Below are positions 7,824-16,190 of a stretch of 64,000 bases of DNA, piece after piece. Source of the DNA: Amycolatopsis saalfeldensis. Its GTDB lineage: Bacteria > Actinomycetota > Actinomycetes > Mycobacteriales > Pseudonocardiaceae. The notes beneath the pieces were generated by a model. It was given only the letters and a program-made list of their open reading frames with translations, had not been told where the DNA came from and did not search any database. The translations under genes were made by a program, and so were the position numbers. The stretch covers positions 496,001 through 560,000 of the forward strand of contig NZ_FOEF01000002.1 of assembly GCF_900110575.1 (NCBI RefSeq), read 5' to 3'. Numbering within the stretch: the first letter of the stretch is position 1; each line of letters opens with the position of its first letter.

Positions 7824-8792
7824 GTGGAGAAGCGACAGTTGGGCCGTTCGGGCCTGCGGGTCTCGCGGATGGGCCTCGGCACGATGACCTGGGGCAGCGA
7901 CACCGACGCCGACGAGGCGGCCAGCCAGCTCGTCGCGTTCGTCGACGCCGGCGGCACGCTCGTGGACACCGCCGACATCTACGCCGAGGGCGAGGCCGAG
8001 CGCCTGCTCGGCAGCCTGCTGGGCGACCTGGTGCCGCGCGACGACGTCGTGGTCGCCACCAAGGCCGTCGCCCGCCGCACGGAGGGCCCGTTCGGCGGGG
8101 GCGCGTCCCGCGGGGCGCTGCTGTCCGCGCTGGAGGGCTCGCTGCGCCGGCTCGGCACCGACCACGTCGACCTCTGGCAGCTGCACGCGTGGGACGCGTG
8201 CGTGCCGATCGACGAGACGCTGTCGGCCCTCGAGTACGCCGTGAACAGCGGCAAGGCCCGTTACGTCGGCGTCTCCAACTACGCGGGCTGGCAGCTCGCC
8301 ACGGCCGCCGCCCGGGCCGCCGCGGTCGCGCCGATCGTCGCCGCCCAGTTCGAGTATTCGTTGCTGGAGCGCGGAATCGAGCGCGAGGCCGGGCCGGCCG
8401 CCGAACACCACGGGATCGGGCTGCTGCCGTGGGCGCCGCTCGGCCGGGGCGTGCTCACCGGCAAGTACCGCACCGGCACGCCCGCCGATTCGCGCGGCGC
8501 GTCCAGCGTCTTCGCCGGGTATGTGGAGCACCACCGCACCGACCGCGCGGCCCGGATCGTGCAGGCCGTCGCCACCGCCGCCGAAGGGCTCGGCACCTCG
8601 CCGCTGGTGGTCGCCCTGGCCTGGGTGCGCGACCGGCCCGGGGTGGTCGCGCCCGTGGTCGGCGCCCGCGACACCGGGCAGCTCACCGGCTCGCTGTCGG
8701 CGGAAGCGCTGAACCTGCCGACCGCCATCCGCAGCGCGCTCGACGACGTCAGCGCCATCGAGGCCGGATACCCGGAACGGGGGCCGCATTGA
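7824..8792 (+). CDS. Aldo/keto reductase
   Basis: A 322-residue NADPH-dependent aldo/keto reductase. The catalytic tetrad is recognisable: Asp and Tyr in VDTADIYAEGEAE, Lys in VVVATKAV and His in DLWQLHAWD. The C-terminal PVVGARDTGQL cofactor segment is also present. The start is set at the GTG at 7824 (VEKRQLGRSG), because the family begins there and a TAGGCT -10 box is placed for leaderless transcription; the frame is open back to 7782. Substrate unknown. It faces away from the LLM/uppP operon. Confidence 0.9.
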   Translation: MEKRQLGRSGLRVSRMGLGTMTWGSDTDADEAASQLVAFVDAGGTLVDTADIYAEGEAERLLGSLLGDLVPRDDVVVATKAVARRTEGPFGGGASRGALLSALEGSLRRLGTDHVDLWQLHAWDACVPIDETLSALEYAVNSGKARYVGVSNYAGWQLATAAARAAAVAPIVAAQFEYSLLERGIEREAGPAAEHHGIGLLPWAPLGRGVLTGKYRTGTPADSRGASSVFAGYVEHHRTDRAARIVQAVATAAEGLGTSPLVVALAWVRDRPGVVAPVVGARDTGQLTGSLSAEALNLPTAIRSALDDVSAIEAGYPERGPH

Positions 8793-8890
8793 AGCGCAGG
8801 TGTCTGTTGAGTGACACGGACGTGACGGCAGGACGATCGTGGGGGATGCTGGTGGGGACACCTCGCCGCAGGAAAGCAGGAGGCTTCAAG

Positions 8891-9907
8891 GTGCGTCGGC
8901 TCACCGCCGCGTCGCGGATCGCGATCCCGCTGGCCGGTGCCCTGGCGCTGTCGGCGTGCTCGTCCTCCGGCCAGGACAACACCGACTCGCTGCAGGTGGT
9001 GAACAACCCCGTCGCGGCGAAGGCGGCCGTCTCCCCCGCGGTGAGCGTCAAGCCCGCCGGACAGGTCCTGGCGACCCCCGCGGTCTCCGCGCTGGCCACC
9101 GACGAGCAGAGCCACACGCTCGTCGTCGCGCTCGCGCAGCCGCCGTCGGTGCAGGTGTACGACCTCGGCTCGCTGGGCGCGCCCAAGATCACCGTGCCGC
9201 TGCCCGGCCCCGCCGAAAGCCTTTCGACCTCCGGCGGCCAGGCGCTCGCGAGCATCCCCACCAAGGGCGTGCTCGCCCGGATCTCCCTGCCCGGCGGGCA
9301 GGTGCGCACCGAGCCCGTGGCCGGGCAGCCCGCGGCCGGCGTCACCGACGGCGCGGACACGGTCGTCGCCGTCCGCGACCGCAAGGCCGTGGAGGTGCTG
9401 GCCAACGGCGCCGTCACCAAGACCATCACCGGGCAGCTCTACAGCGCCGACGACGTGATCGACACCGGCCAGAACGTGGTCGTGCTGGACCGGCTGCGCA
9501 CGGCCGTGTTCAGCGTCGACGTGAACGCCGGGACGATGGGCGAGGGCCTGCGGGCCGGGGACGGCGCGGCGAACGCGGTCGCCGACTCCTACGGCCGCGT
9601 GCTGGTCACCGACGCCCGCGCCGGCGCGCTGCTGGCGTTCTCCACCGGCCCGCTGATCCTGCGCCAGCGCTACCCGGTGCCGGGTGGGGCGTACGGCATC
9701 GCCTACGACAAGCAGCGCAGCCTCGCGTGGGTCACCCTCACCGGCGCCAACCAGGTGGTCGGGTTCGACGTCCGCGGCGGCGAACCGACCGAGAAGTACC
9801 GCTTTCCGACCGTGCGCCAGCCGGATTCGGTGGGCGTCGACCAGCGGACCGGCCGGGTGATCGTGGGCTCGGCCGCCGGGGAAGGGACCCAGGTGATCCA
9901 GCCATGA
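8891..9907 (+). CDS. LppL-like lipoprotein with a beta-propeller-type fold
   Basis: A 338-residue exported lipoprotein. The signal peptide VRRLTAASRIAIPLAGALAL ends in the lipobox LSAC, with Cys23 as the lipidation site. The rest is made of repeated short beta-strand units (VQVYDLGS, VVAVRDRKAVEVL, VFSVDVNAG, VVGFDVRGG) resembling a YncE/SMP-30-like propeller. It is followed by a DUF5703 gene overlapping by 4 bases, and lies near uppP and the histidine phosphatase. This matches the mycobacterial Rv2135c-Rv2138 (lppL) neighbourhood, so I call it an LppL orthologue. The start GTG at 8891 has GGAGG 7 bases upstream. Molecular function is unknown. Confidence 0.8.
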   Translation: MRRLTAASRIAIPLAGALALSACSSSGQDNTDSLQVVNNPVAAKAAVSPAVSVKPAGQVLATPAVSALATDEQSHTLVVALAQPPSVQVYDLGSLGAPKITVPLPGPAESLSTSGGQALASIPTKGVLARISLPGGQVRTEPVAGQPAAGVTDGADTVVAVRDRKAVEVLANGAVTKTITGQLYSADDVIDTGQNVVVLDRLRTAVFSVDVNAGTMGEGLRAGDGAANAVADSYGRVLVTDARAGALLAFSTGPLILRQRYPVPGGAYGIAYDKQRSLAWVTLTGANQVVGFDVRGGEPTEKYRFPTVRQPDSVGVDQRTGRVIVGSAAGEGTQVIQP

Positions 9908-10128
9908 CAACGGTCGACGAGGCGGTGGTCGAAGGGGATTGGGAGTATCGCCGCCTGCGGCTGCCCCCCGGGGTGTCCCGCAAAGCGGCGATGGTCCAGC
10001 TGTCCATCCACGCCGAGTTCGCCGGCTGGGAGTTGCGCAACGTGCGCCTCTACGCCGACGGCACCCGCCGGATCTGGTTGCGCCGCAAGCGAACCGCCGC
10101 CGACCGCCTGCCCGGCCTGTCCACCTGA
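9904..10128 (+). CDS. DUF5703 family protein (Rv2137c-like)
   Basis: A 74-residue soluble protein beginning MTTVDEAVVEGDWEYRRL and ending in a basic stretch, RRIWLRRKRTAADRLPGL. Small proteins of this DUF5703 type accompany uppP and LppL in actinobacteria. The ATG at 9904 overlaps the lipoprotein stop as ATGA, so the two are translationally coupled. A hairpin at 10139-10174 ends the unit. No function is known; the constant neighbourhood suggests a part in envelope maintenance. Confidence 0.75.
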   Translation: MTTVDEAVVEGDWEYRRLRLPPGVSRKAAMVQLSIHAEFAGWELRNVRLYADGTRRIWLRRKRTAADRLPGLST

Positions 10129-10138
10129 TCAACCTCCT

Positions 10139-10174
10139 GAGTGTTCACGACGGTGAGAACCGTCCAGGACACTC
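10139..10174. terminator. Hairpin between converging genes
   Basis: GAGTGT (10139-10144) pairs with ACACTC (10169-10174), and ACGGT with ACCGT inside. It overlaps the stop codon of the minus-strand hydrolase gene and follows the DUF5703 gene, so it probably acts in both directions. Confidence 0.6.
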
Positions 10175-11060
10175 ACGAGTCCTCGCGGTAGGCCGCGCGC
10201 ACCTGCGCGATGATGCGGGGCACGACCTGCGCCGCCGCCTCCAGCGGGACCACGTGGCCGATCCCCGGCAGCACCACGGCCGTCCCGTTCGCCAGGCCGC
10301 CGACCAGCTGCTCCACGTCCTCGGCCGCGACGATCCGGTCCCGCTCCCCCACGATCGCCGTCACCGGCAGCCCGCCGACGCGTGAGAGCGCCGCCTCCCG
10401 CGCGTACGCGTCGAGCGCCGGCCGGAACTGCGCGACGGTGTGCGGCCAGTTGCCGCGGATCATCTTCACGGTCAGCTCGACCAGGTCCGGGTTCGGGTCG
10501 TCGCCGAACAGCCACCACCGCAGGCCCGCGCTCACTGCCCGGCTGGTGCGCTGGCGGACCAGGCCGTACAGCTTGCCGCCGAGCACCAGCTCCAGGTCCT
10601 GCGCCAGCTTGCCCAGCGCGTTCGGCCAGGCCGCCGACGCCTCCGTGGCCAGCCGCCCGGACGAGGTCGCGAGCAGCACCAGCCCGGCCGCGCGGCGGGC
10701 GAACAGCTCCGGGTGCCGCTGGGTCAGCGACATGATCGCGAGCCCGCCCATGTCGTGGCCGACCAGCACCACGCGCCCTTCCGGCACGGCGCGTTCGAGC
10801 ACCTCCGCCAGGTCGTCGCCGAGCCGGGCCATCGTCGCCGTGCCGCGGTGGGCGCGCCCGGAGCCGCCGTGCCCGCGGTGGTCGTAGCTGACCACCGCGA
10901 GCGGCTCGTCGACCGCGGCCGCGAGCGTCGGGCCGACCCGGTCCCAGCTGCGCTGGTCGAGCGCGTACCCGTGCAGCAGCAGCACGGTCACGGCCGCCTC
11001 GGGGTCGCCCCGGCGCACGACGTGCAGCGGCGTCCCGTCGGCGAGCGTGAAGTCCGGCAT
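10173..11060 (-). CDS. Alpha/beta hydrolase with an Asp nucleophile elbow
   Basis: A 295-residue alpha/beta-hydrolase-fold protein. The oxyanion-hole region is LLLHGYALDQRSWD, and the catalytic acid/His region near the C-terminus is GERDRIVAAED then GIGHVVPLE. The nucleophile elbow reads VGHDMGG, with aspartate (codon GAC) where esterases have serine. Asp elbows are characteristic of epoxide hydrolases and haloalkane dehalogenases, so one of these activities is more likely than a serine esterase, but the rest of the sequence looks like generic hydrolases. The ATG at 11060 overlaps the stop of the upstream M20 gene by one base. Confidence 0.82.
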   Translation of the reverse strand: MPDFTLADGTPLHVVRRGDPEAAVTVLLLHGYALDQRSWDRVGPTLAAAVDEPLAVVSYDHRGHGGSGRAHRGTATMARLGDDLAEVLERAVPEGRVVLVGHDMGGLAIMSLTQRHPELFARRAAGLVLLATSSGRLATEASAAWPNALGKLAQDLELVLGGKLYGLVRQRTSRAVSAGLRWWLFGDDPNPDLVELTVKMIRGNWPHTVAQFRPALDAYAREAALSRVGGLPVTAIVGERDRIVAAEDVEQLVGGLANGTAVVLPGIGHVVPLEAAAQVVPRIIAQVRAAYREDS

Positions 11061-12382
11061 CAGGACGAGCGCAGGAACCGGTCCAGCACGCGGGTGCCGA
11101 ACTTCAGCGCCTCGACGGGCACCCGCTCGTCGACGCCGTGGAAGAGCCCGGAGAAGTCGAGGCCGGCCGGGAGCTTCAGCGGCGCGAACCCGAAGTTGCG
11201 GATGCCCAGCTGCTGGAACGACTTCGCGTCCGTGCCGCCCGACAGCATGTACGGCAGGGTGCGGGCACCCGGGTCCTCGGCGAGCACGGCGGCCGTCATC
11301 GCGTCGACCAGCGCGCCGTCGAAGGTGGTCTCGACCGGCGGCAGCTCCATCCACTCCTTCTCGATGTCCGGGCCGAGCAGCTCGTCGAGCTCGCGGTCGA
11401 ACGCGTCGATGCGGCCGGGCAGGATCCGGCAGTCCACCGCGGCCTCGGCGACCGACGGGATGACGTTCGACTTGTAGCCGGCGGTGAGCATGGTCGGGTT
11501 CGCGGTGTCGCGCAGGGTCGCGCCGATCATCCGGGAGATGTTGCCCAGCTTGGCGACCGAGCCCTCGAGGTCGTCCTCGGGGAAGTCCCAGCCGGTGATC
11601 TCGGTGACGCCGGCCAGGAACTCGCGCACGGAATCGGTCAGCACCAACGGGAACTGGTGCTGACCGAGCTTCGCGACCGCCTCGGCGAGCTTCGTGACGG
11701 CGTTGTCCCGGTGGATCATCGAGCCGTGGCCCGCGGTGCCGCGCACGCGCAGCTTCATCCAGCGGATGCCCTTCTCGGCCGTCTCGATCACGTACGCGCG
11801 GACGTTGTCCTTGAGCGTGATCGAGAAGCCGCCGACCTCGCTGATCGCCTCGGTGACGCCCTCGAACAGCTCGGGCCGGTTCTCCACCAGCCACTGCGCG
11901 CCGAACTTGCCGCCGGCCTCCTCGTCGGCGACGAAGGCGAACACCAGGTCGCGCGGCGGCACGATGCCGTTGATCTTGTAGTGCCGGGCCAGCGCCAGCG
12001 TCATGCCGACCATGTCCTTCATGTCGACCGCGCCGCGCCCCCACACGTAACCGTCCTGCACCGCGCCGGAGAACGGGTGCACCGACCACTCCGACGGGTC
12101 GGCCGGGACGACGTCGAGGTGGCCGTGGATCAGCAGCGCGCCGCGCGAGCGGTCGGTGCCGGGCAGCCGGACCACGACGTTGTGCCGGTCCTTGCCGCCG
12201 GACTCGACGTAGGTGATTTCGTAGCCGGCGTCGGTCAGCTTCTCCGCGACGTACTCGGCCGCGGCGCGCTCGCCCACGAGGGTTTCGGGGTCGCCGGTGT
12301 TGGTGGTGTCGATGCGGATGAGCTCGCTGGTCAGCGTGACGGCCTCGTCCGCGGCGGCGTCGATCAGGTTCGGTTCGGTCAC
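11060..12382 (-). CDS. M20 family metallopeptidase (DapE/ArgE-like, Rv2141c type)
   Basis: A 440-residue dinuclear zinc amidohydrolase. The first metal motif is LLIHGHLDVVPA, followed by GAVDMKD with the bridging Asp, and the catalytic and metal Glu pair is in VADEEAGGKFGAQWL. The inserted dimerisation domain is marked by RGTAGHGSMI. Family members cleave the amide bond of N-acyl amino acids or dipeptides. Mycobacteria carry a similar M20 enzyme (Rv2141c) near lppL, so this is probably conserved core context and not necessarily the lysine-pathway DapE. It is coupled to the hydrolase gene downstream. Confidence 0.92.
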   Translation of the reverse strand: MTEPNLIDAAADEAVTLTSELIRIDTTNTGDPETLVGERAAAEYVAEKLTDAGYEITYVESGGKDRHNVVVRLPGTDRSRGALLIHGHLDVVPADPSEWSVHPFSGAVQDGYVWGRGAVDMKDMVGMTLALARHYKINGIVPPRDLVFAFVADEEAGGKFGAQWLVENRPELFEGVTEAISEVGGFSITLKDNVRAYVIETAEKGIRWMKLRVRGTAGHGSMIHRDNAVTKLAEAVAKLGQHQFPLVLTDSVREFLAGVTEITGWDFPEDDLEGSVAKLGNISRMIGATLRDTANPTMLTAGYKSNVIPSVAEAAVDCRILPGRIDAFDRELDELLGPDIEKEWMELPPVETTFDGALVDAMTAAVLAEDPGARTLPYMLSGGTDAKSFQQLGIRNFGFAPLKLPAGLDFSGLFHGVDERVPVEALKFGTRVLDRFLRSS

Positions 12383-12459
12383 CGGCCATTCCTATCATCC
12401 GGCCCGGCCGGACGCCGCCGTCCCGCACCGCGGGACCCGCTACGTGCTTCCGAAGAGAC

Positions 12460-13134
12460 TCAACCGCGCTCGAGCGCGGAGACCACCTCGGACACCGGGC
12501 GCAGGTGCTCGTTCAGCAGGCGCAGCGCGGCGGCCGGCTCGTGCGCGTCGATCGCCGCGACCAGCTGCCGGTGCTCGGCGTCGATGATCGACAGCCGTTC
12601 CGGCCGGGCCTCCAGCGCGCGGACGGCGACCCGCTGCTGGCGCGAGCGGAGCGTGTCGTACAGCTCGGTGAGCACGGAATTGCCCGCGGCGTTGACGATC
12701 GCGCGGTGGAACTGGCGGTCCAGGCCCGAGACGGCGAACCAGTCACGGTCCTTGCCGGCGCGGTCCATCGCCTCGATCAGCCCGGCCATCTCGGCCGGGG
12801 CGCCCGCCCGCGCGGCGCAGACCTCGCCGAGCGCGTGGCCCTCGATCAGCCGGCGGCTCTGGTAGACCTCTTCCAGCTCGCGCGCGGTGACCGTGCGGAC
12901 CTGCGCGCCCTTGCGCGGCAGCAGGCTGATGAACCGCTCGGCCTCCAGGCGGTGGAACGCCTCGCGCACCGGCGTCCTGGACACGCCCACCACCCCGGAG
13001 ACCCACAGCTCGTCGAGGAACCGGCCGCCCTCCAGCTCGCCGGAGATGATCCCGTCGCGCAGCCAGGCGTACACCCGGTCACGGGCCGGTCCGCCGCCCT
13101 CGACCGGAACCGTGCCCGGTGCGGTGGTGGTCAT
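12460..13134 (-). CDS. GntR family regulator, FCD subfamily
   Basis: A 224-residue repressor. The winged helix-turn-helix (residues about 18-80) includes RDGIISGELEGGRFLDE and VSRTPVREAFHRLEAER, the standard GntR recognition segment. The all-helical C-terminal FCD domain holds the metal/ligand histidines in LDRQFHRAIVNAAGN and IDAEHRQLVAAIDAHEP. It is divergent from the aldolase/MFS/nitrilase genes, and the palindrome CGTGTATACACG between them is a typical operator for this subfamily. The ATG at 13134 has GGGGAGAGG just upstream. The effector is probably the carboxylic acid taken up by the adjacent MFS protein (inference). Confidence 0.9.
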   Translation of the reverse strand: MTTTAPGTVPVEGGGPARDRVYAWLRDGIISGELEGGRFLDELWVSGVVGVSRTPVREAFHRLEAERFISLLPRKGAQVRTVTARELEEVYQSRRLIEGHALGEVCAARAGAPAEMAGLIEAMDRAGKDRDWFAVSGLDRQFHRAIVNAAGNSVLTELYDTLRSRQQRVAVRALEARPERLSIIDAEHRQLVAAIDAHEPAAALRLLNEHLRPVSEVVSALERG

Positions 13135-13205
13135 GCCTCTCCCCTCGTCCGGCGCCCGCTTCGGCGCGGTGGCGAGCCTACACCTCTGGACCCGGTGATA
13201 TCCAT

Positions 13206-13217
13206 CGTGTATACACG
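13206..13217. promoter_or_regulatory. GntR (FCD) operator
   Basis: CGTGTATACACG is a perfect 12-bp palindrome in the 133-bp region between the divergent GntR and aldolase genes. FCD-type GntR repressors commonly bind TGTATACA-like cores, so this is the likely operator for both directions. Confidence 0.75.
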
Positions 13218-13267
13218 GTGCACACAATCTGCGGTGGCTTCGGCCACCCCGTGCGGAGGAGGTCCGG

Positions 13268-14029
13268 ATGCCCCCAGTCCCCGCCGATCGGCGTTACGCC
13301 GTCTGGCTTTCCGACCCCGGTTTCGCCGCCGCCGAGATCGCCCGCGGGATCGGCTACGGCGCGGCCGTGCTCGACATCGAACACGGCGCCTTCGACCTGG
13401 CGGACCTGGAGCGGTTCGTGCCGTTCCTGCGCTCGCTCGGCCTGGAGGTGCTCGCCAAGGTGCTCGGCCCCGAGCGCGGCCCGATCCAGCAGGCGCTCGA
13501 CTTCGGCGCCGACGCCGTGGTCATCCCCCACGTGGAGAACGCGGCGCACGCCAAGGCCGTCACCGCCTTCGCGAAGTTCCCGCCGCTGGGCGACCGCAGC
13601 TTCGCGGGCGGGCGCACCACGGCGTACGGCGGGTTCACCGACGAGTGGGTGGCCGAGCAGGACCGGCGCACGCGCTGCCTGCCGATGATCGAGGACGCGG
13701 GCGCGCTGGAGGACGTCGCCGAGATCCTGGCACTGGACACAGTGGACGGTGTGTTCGTCGGCCCTTCGGACCTCTCGCTGCGTCGCGAGCGCGGCGCCTA
13801 CACCCGCGCCGAGGGCGACTTCGCGGACCTGCGCCGGGTGGCCGACGCCGCCCGCGCCGCCGGGAAGCCGTGGGTCCTGCCGGCGTGGAGCCGCGCGGAA
13901 AAGGAGTTCGCGCTACGGCACGGCGCCGGCCAGCTGGCGCTCACGATGCAGCACGGCGCGCTCGCCGCCGGGCTGACCGCGGCGTTCGAGGAAACGGCCG
14001 CGCTTCAAGAGAGCACGGCCGCGGAATGA
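13268..14029 (+). CDS. HpcH/HpaI aldolase/citrate lyase family protein
   Basis: A 253-residue class II pyruvate- or acyl-releasing aldolase of the HpcH/HpaI family, which cleaves 2-keto-3-deoxy acids or related hydroxyacids. Metal-site residues are visible in PMIEDAGALEDVAEIL (Glu) and VFVGPSDLSL (Asp), and the substrate-Arg region is near the LDIEHGAFDL start. The ATG at 13268 has GGAGGAGG upstream. The next gene, an MFS carrier, overlaps its stop as ATGA, and a nitrilase follows, so the aldolase probably degrades a compound imported by that carrier. Confidence 0.88.
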   Translation: MPPVPADRRYAVWLSDPGFAAAEIARGIGYGAAVLDIEHGAFDLADLERFVPFLRSLGLEVLAKVLGPERGPIQQALDFGADAVVIPHVENAAHAKAVTAFAKFPPLGDRSFAGGRTTAYGGFTDEWVAEQDRRTRCLPMIEDAGALEDVAEILALDTVDGVFVGPSDLSLRRERGAYTRAEGDFADLRRVADAARAAGKPWVLPAWSRAEKEFALRHGAGQLALTMQHGALAAGLTAAFEETAALQESTAAE

Positions 14030-15342
14030 CCACCGCGCAGCGGGCACCGGCGGGCACGCGGGCGCGCACGGCCGGCCGGGTGCGCTGGACGATCGCCGGG
14101 GTGCTCGGCGTCGGCACGTTCGTGAACTACGTCGACCGCGTGAACCTGTCCATCGCCGGGCCCGAGATGATGCGGGAGTTCCACCTCAGCGCGGCGCAGC
14201 TGGGCGTGGTCTCGTCGGCGTTCCTGTGGACCTACGCCCTGCTGCAGCTGCCGATCGGCTCGATGATCGACCGGATCGGCGTCCGCTGGGTGAACCGGGC
14301 CGCGGCCGCGCTGTGGGCCGTCGCGTCGTTCCTCACCGCCGCCTCGGGCGGGCTCGGGCTGCTGCTGGCTTCACGGCTGGTGCTCGGGTTCGGCGAGGCG
14401 CCGACGATCCCGGCCGGCTGGAAGGCGATCGGCCAGTGGTTCCCGCGCCACGAGCGCGGCCGGGCCACGGCGGTCTTCGACGGCTGCGCCAAGATCTCCA
14501 ACGTTATCGGCATTCCGGTGATGGCGTTCCTGGTCACGGCGTTCAGCTGGCACGCGGCGTTCCTCTTCACCGGCGCGCTGAGCCTGGTCTACCTCGCGGT
14601 GTGGTGGCTGCTCTACCTGACGCCGAAGCAGGCGCTGGCCCGTGGCCGGCTGTCCGAGGCGGAGTACGCCTACCTGCGTGAAGGCGGCGCGGACGACGAG
14701 GACGCGCCGGCGCCCAGCTCGCTCACCGGACTGGGAAACCTGCTGCGGCGCCGCAAGACCTGGGGTCTGGCCCTGGGCTACGCGTCCTACACCTATGCGT
14801 ACTACGTGCTGCTCACCTGGCTGCCGGGCTACCTGGAGAAGCAGTTCGGCGTCAACCTGCTCGCCGGCGGCTTCTACACGATGATCCCCTGGCTGGTCGC
14901 GGTGCTCGCGCAGTTCCTCGTCGGCGGGGTGGTGATGGACCGGCTGATCGCCCGCAGCGGCAACGAAACCCGGGCCCGGCGCCTCGTGCTGGTGACCAGC
15001 ATGCTGGTCTCGCTCGCCGTCGCCGGCGCCGCCTACGCGGGGTCGATCACGGTGGCGCTGGTGTTCCTCTCGATCGGCGCCGCCGGGCTCGCCGTCTCCG
15101 TGCCGGCCGGGTCGAGCATCGTCGCGGTGATCGCGCCCGAGGGCACCTCCGGCACGCTCGGCGGGCTGGTCAACTTCATCGCGAACCTGATCGGCATCGC
15201 GGCCCCGATCGTCACCGGCGCCGTGGTCGACCTGACCGGCTCGTTCTCCGGCGCGTTCCTGCTCACCGGCGCGGTGCTGCTGGCCGGGATCTTCTGCTAC
15301 ACGGCCGTGCTCGGCCGCATCGAACGCATCCCCAGCTCCTGA
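14026..15342 (+). CDS. MFS transporter, ACS (anion:cation symporter) type
   Basis: A 438-residue major facilitator with 12 hydrophobic segments. The first loop has VNYVDRVNLSIAGPEM and the segment ahead of loop 2-3 reads GSMIDRIGVRWVN, both typical of the ACS family that imports organic anions such as glucarate, phthalate, tartrate or allantoate. The ATG at 14026 overlaps the aldolase stop (ATGA). Its position between the aldolase and a carbon-nitrogen hydrolase suggests the substrate is an organic acid, perhaps carrying an amide or nitrile. Confidence 0.88.
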   Translation: MTTAQRAPAGTRARTAGRVRWTIAGVLGVGTFVNYVDRVNLSIAGPEMMREFHLSAAQLGVVSSAFLWTYALLQLPIGSMIDRIGVRWVNRAAAALWAVASFLTAASGGLGLLLASRLVLGFGEAPTIPAGWKAIGQWFPRHERGRATAVFDGCAKISNVIGIPVMAFLVTAFSWHAAFLFTGALSLVYLAVWWLLYLTPKQALARGRLSEAEYAYLREGGADDEDAPAPSSLTGLGNLLRRRKTWGLALGYASYTYAYYVLLTWLPGYLEKQFGVNLLAGGFYTMIPWLVAVLAQFLVGGVVMDRLIARSGNETRARRLVLVTSMLVSLAVAGAAYAGSITVALVFLSIGAAGLAVSVPAGSSIVAVIAPEGTSGTLGGLVNFIANLIGIAAPIVTGAVVDLTGSFSGAFLLTGAVLLAGIFCYTAVLGRIERIPSS

Positions 15343-15356
15343 AAGGACACTCCCCC

Positions 15357-16154
15357 ATGGTCGACGTCGCCGTCGCGCAGTTCGCCCCGACCGACGACAA
15401 GCCCGCCAACCTCGCCGAGGTGACCCGCCTGGTCGACGAGGCCGCGGGCCGCGGCGCCCGATTGGTGCTGCTGCCCGAGTACACGATGTTCACGGTGCCC
15501 GCGATGGACCGGCGGTTCGTCGACTCCGCCGAGGACCTCGACGGCGCCTTCGTCACCGGGCTGCGCGACCTCGCGAAGGATCGCGGTGTCGCCGTCGTCG
15601 CCGGGATGAACGAGGCGCTGCCGGGCCGATCCCGGATCTCGAACACGCTCGTCGCGGCCGGTCCGGACGGCGCCATCGCCGCGCTGTACCGCAAGATCCA
15701 CCTCTACGACGCGTTCGGCTTCCGCGAGTCCGACGTCGTCGAGGCCGGGGAGATCACCGCCCCGGAGACGTTCGAGGTCGACGGCCTCACCTTCGGCCTC
15801 CAGACCTGTTACGACCTGCGCTTCCCCGAGGTGACGCGGCGGCTCGCGGACGCGGGCGCCCAGGTGGTGCTGCTGCCCGCGGAGTGGGTGCCGGGGCCGC
15901 TGAAGGAATACCACTGGAGCACGCTGGTGCGGGCGCGCGCGATCGAGAACACCGTGTACGTCGCCGCTGCGGACCAGGCCGCGCCCACCGGATCCGGCAC
16001 CAGCCTGGTCGTCGACCCGATGGGCGTGGTGGTCGCCTCGCTCGGCGAGCAGACCGGCACCGCGGTCGCCGACGTGACGGCCGCCCGGATCGCCGAGGTG
16101 CGGGCGAAGAACCCGGCGCTGGAACTGCGCCGCTTCACGGTCGTCGAACGCTGA
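15357..16154 (+). CDS. Carbon-nitrogen hydrolase (nitrilase superfamily amidase)
   Basis: A 265-residue amidase of the nitrilase superfamily. The Glu-Lys-Cys triad is clear: Glu in LLPEYTMFT, Lys in YRKIHLYDAFGF and Cys in QTCYDLRFPE. The size and the DLRFPE context match the Nit2/omega-amidase-like branch rather than true nitrilases. It is the last gene of the GntR-controlled aldolase/MFS unit, 14 bases after the transporter. It would release ammonia from an amide substrate or a pathway intermediate; the exact substrate is unknown. Confidence 0.9.
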   Translation: MVDVAVAQFAPTDDKPANLAEVTRLVDEAAGRGARLVLLPEYTMFTVPAMDRRFVDSAEDLDGAFVTGLRDLAKDRGVAVVAGMNEALPGRSRISNTLVAAGPDGAIAALYRKIHLYDAFGFRESDVVEAGEITAPETFEVDGLTFGLQTCYDLRFPEVTRRLADAGAQVVLLPAEWVPGPLKEYHWSTLVRARAIENTVYVAAADQAAPTGSGTSLVVDPMGVVVASLGEQTGTAVADVTAARIAEVRAKNPALELRRFTVVER

Positions 16155-16190
16155 GCCGGGCGCGGCGGGAAACCGGCGGCGTCCGGTCGC

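Noticed and set aside
10173-12428. One continuous 751-residue minus-strand frame
   Set aside because: Only the last 295 codons form a protein family (alpha/beta hydrolase). The upstream part is an alternative frame of the M20 peptidase gene, so it is not a fusion.
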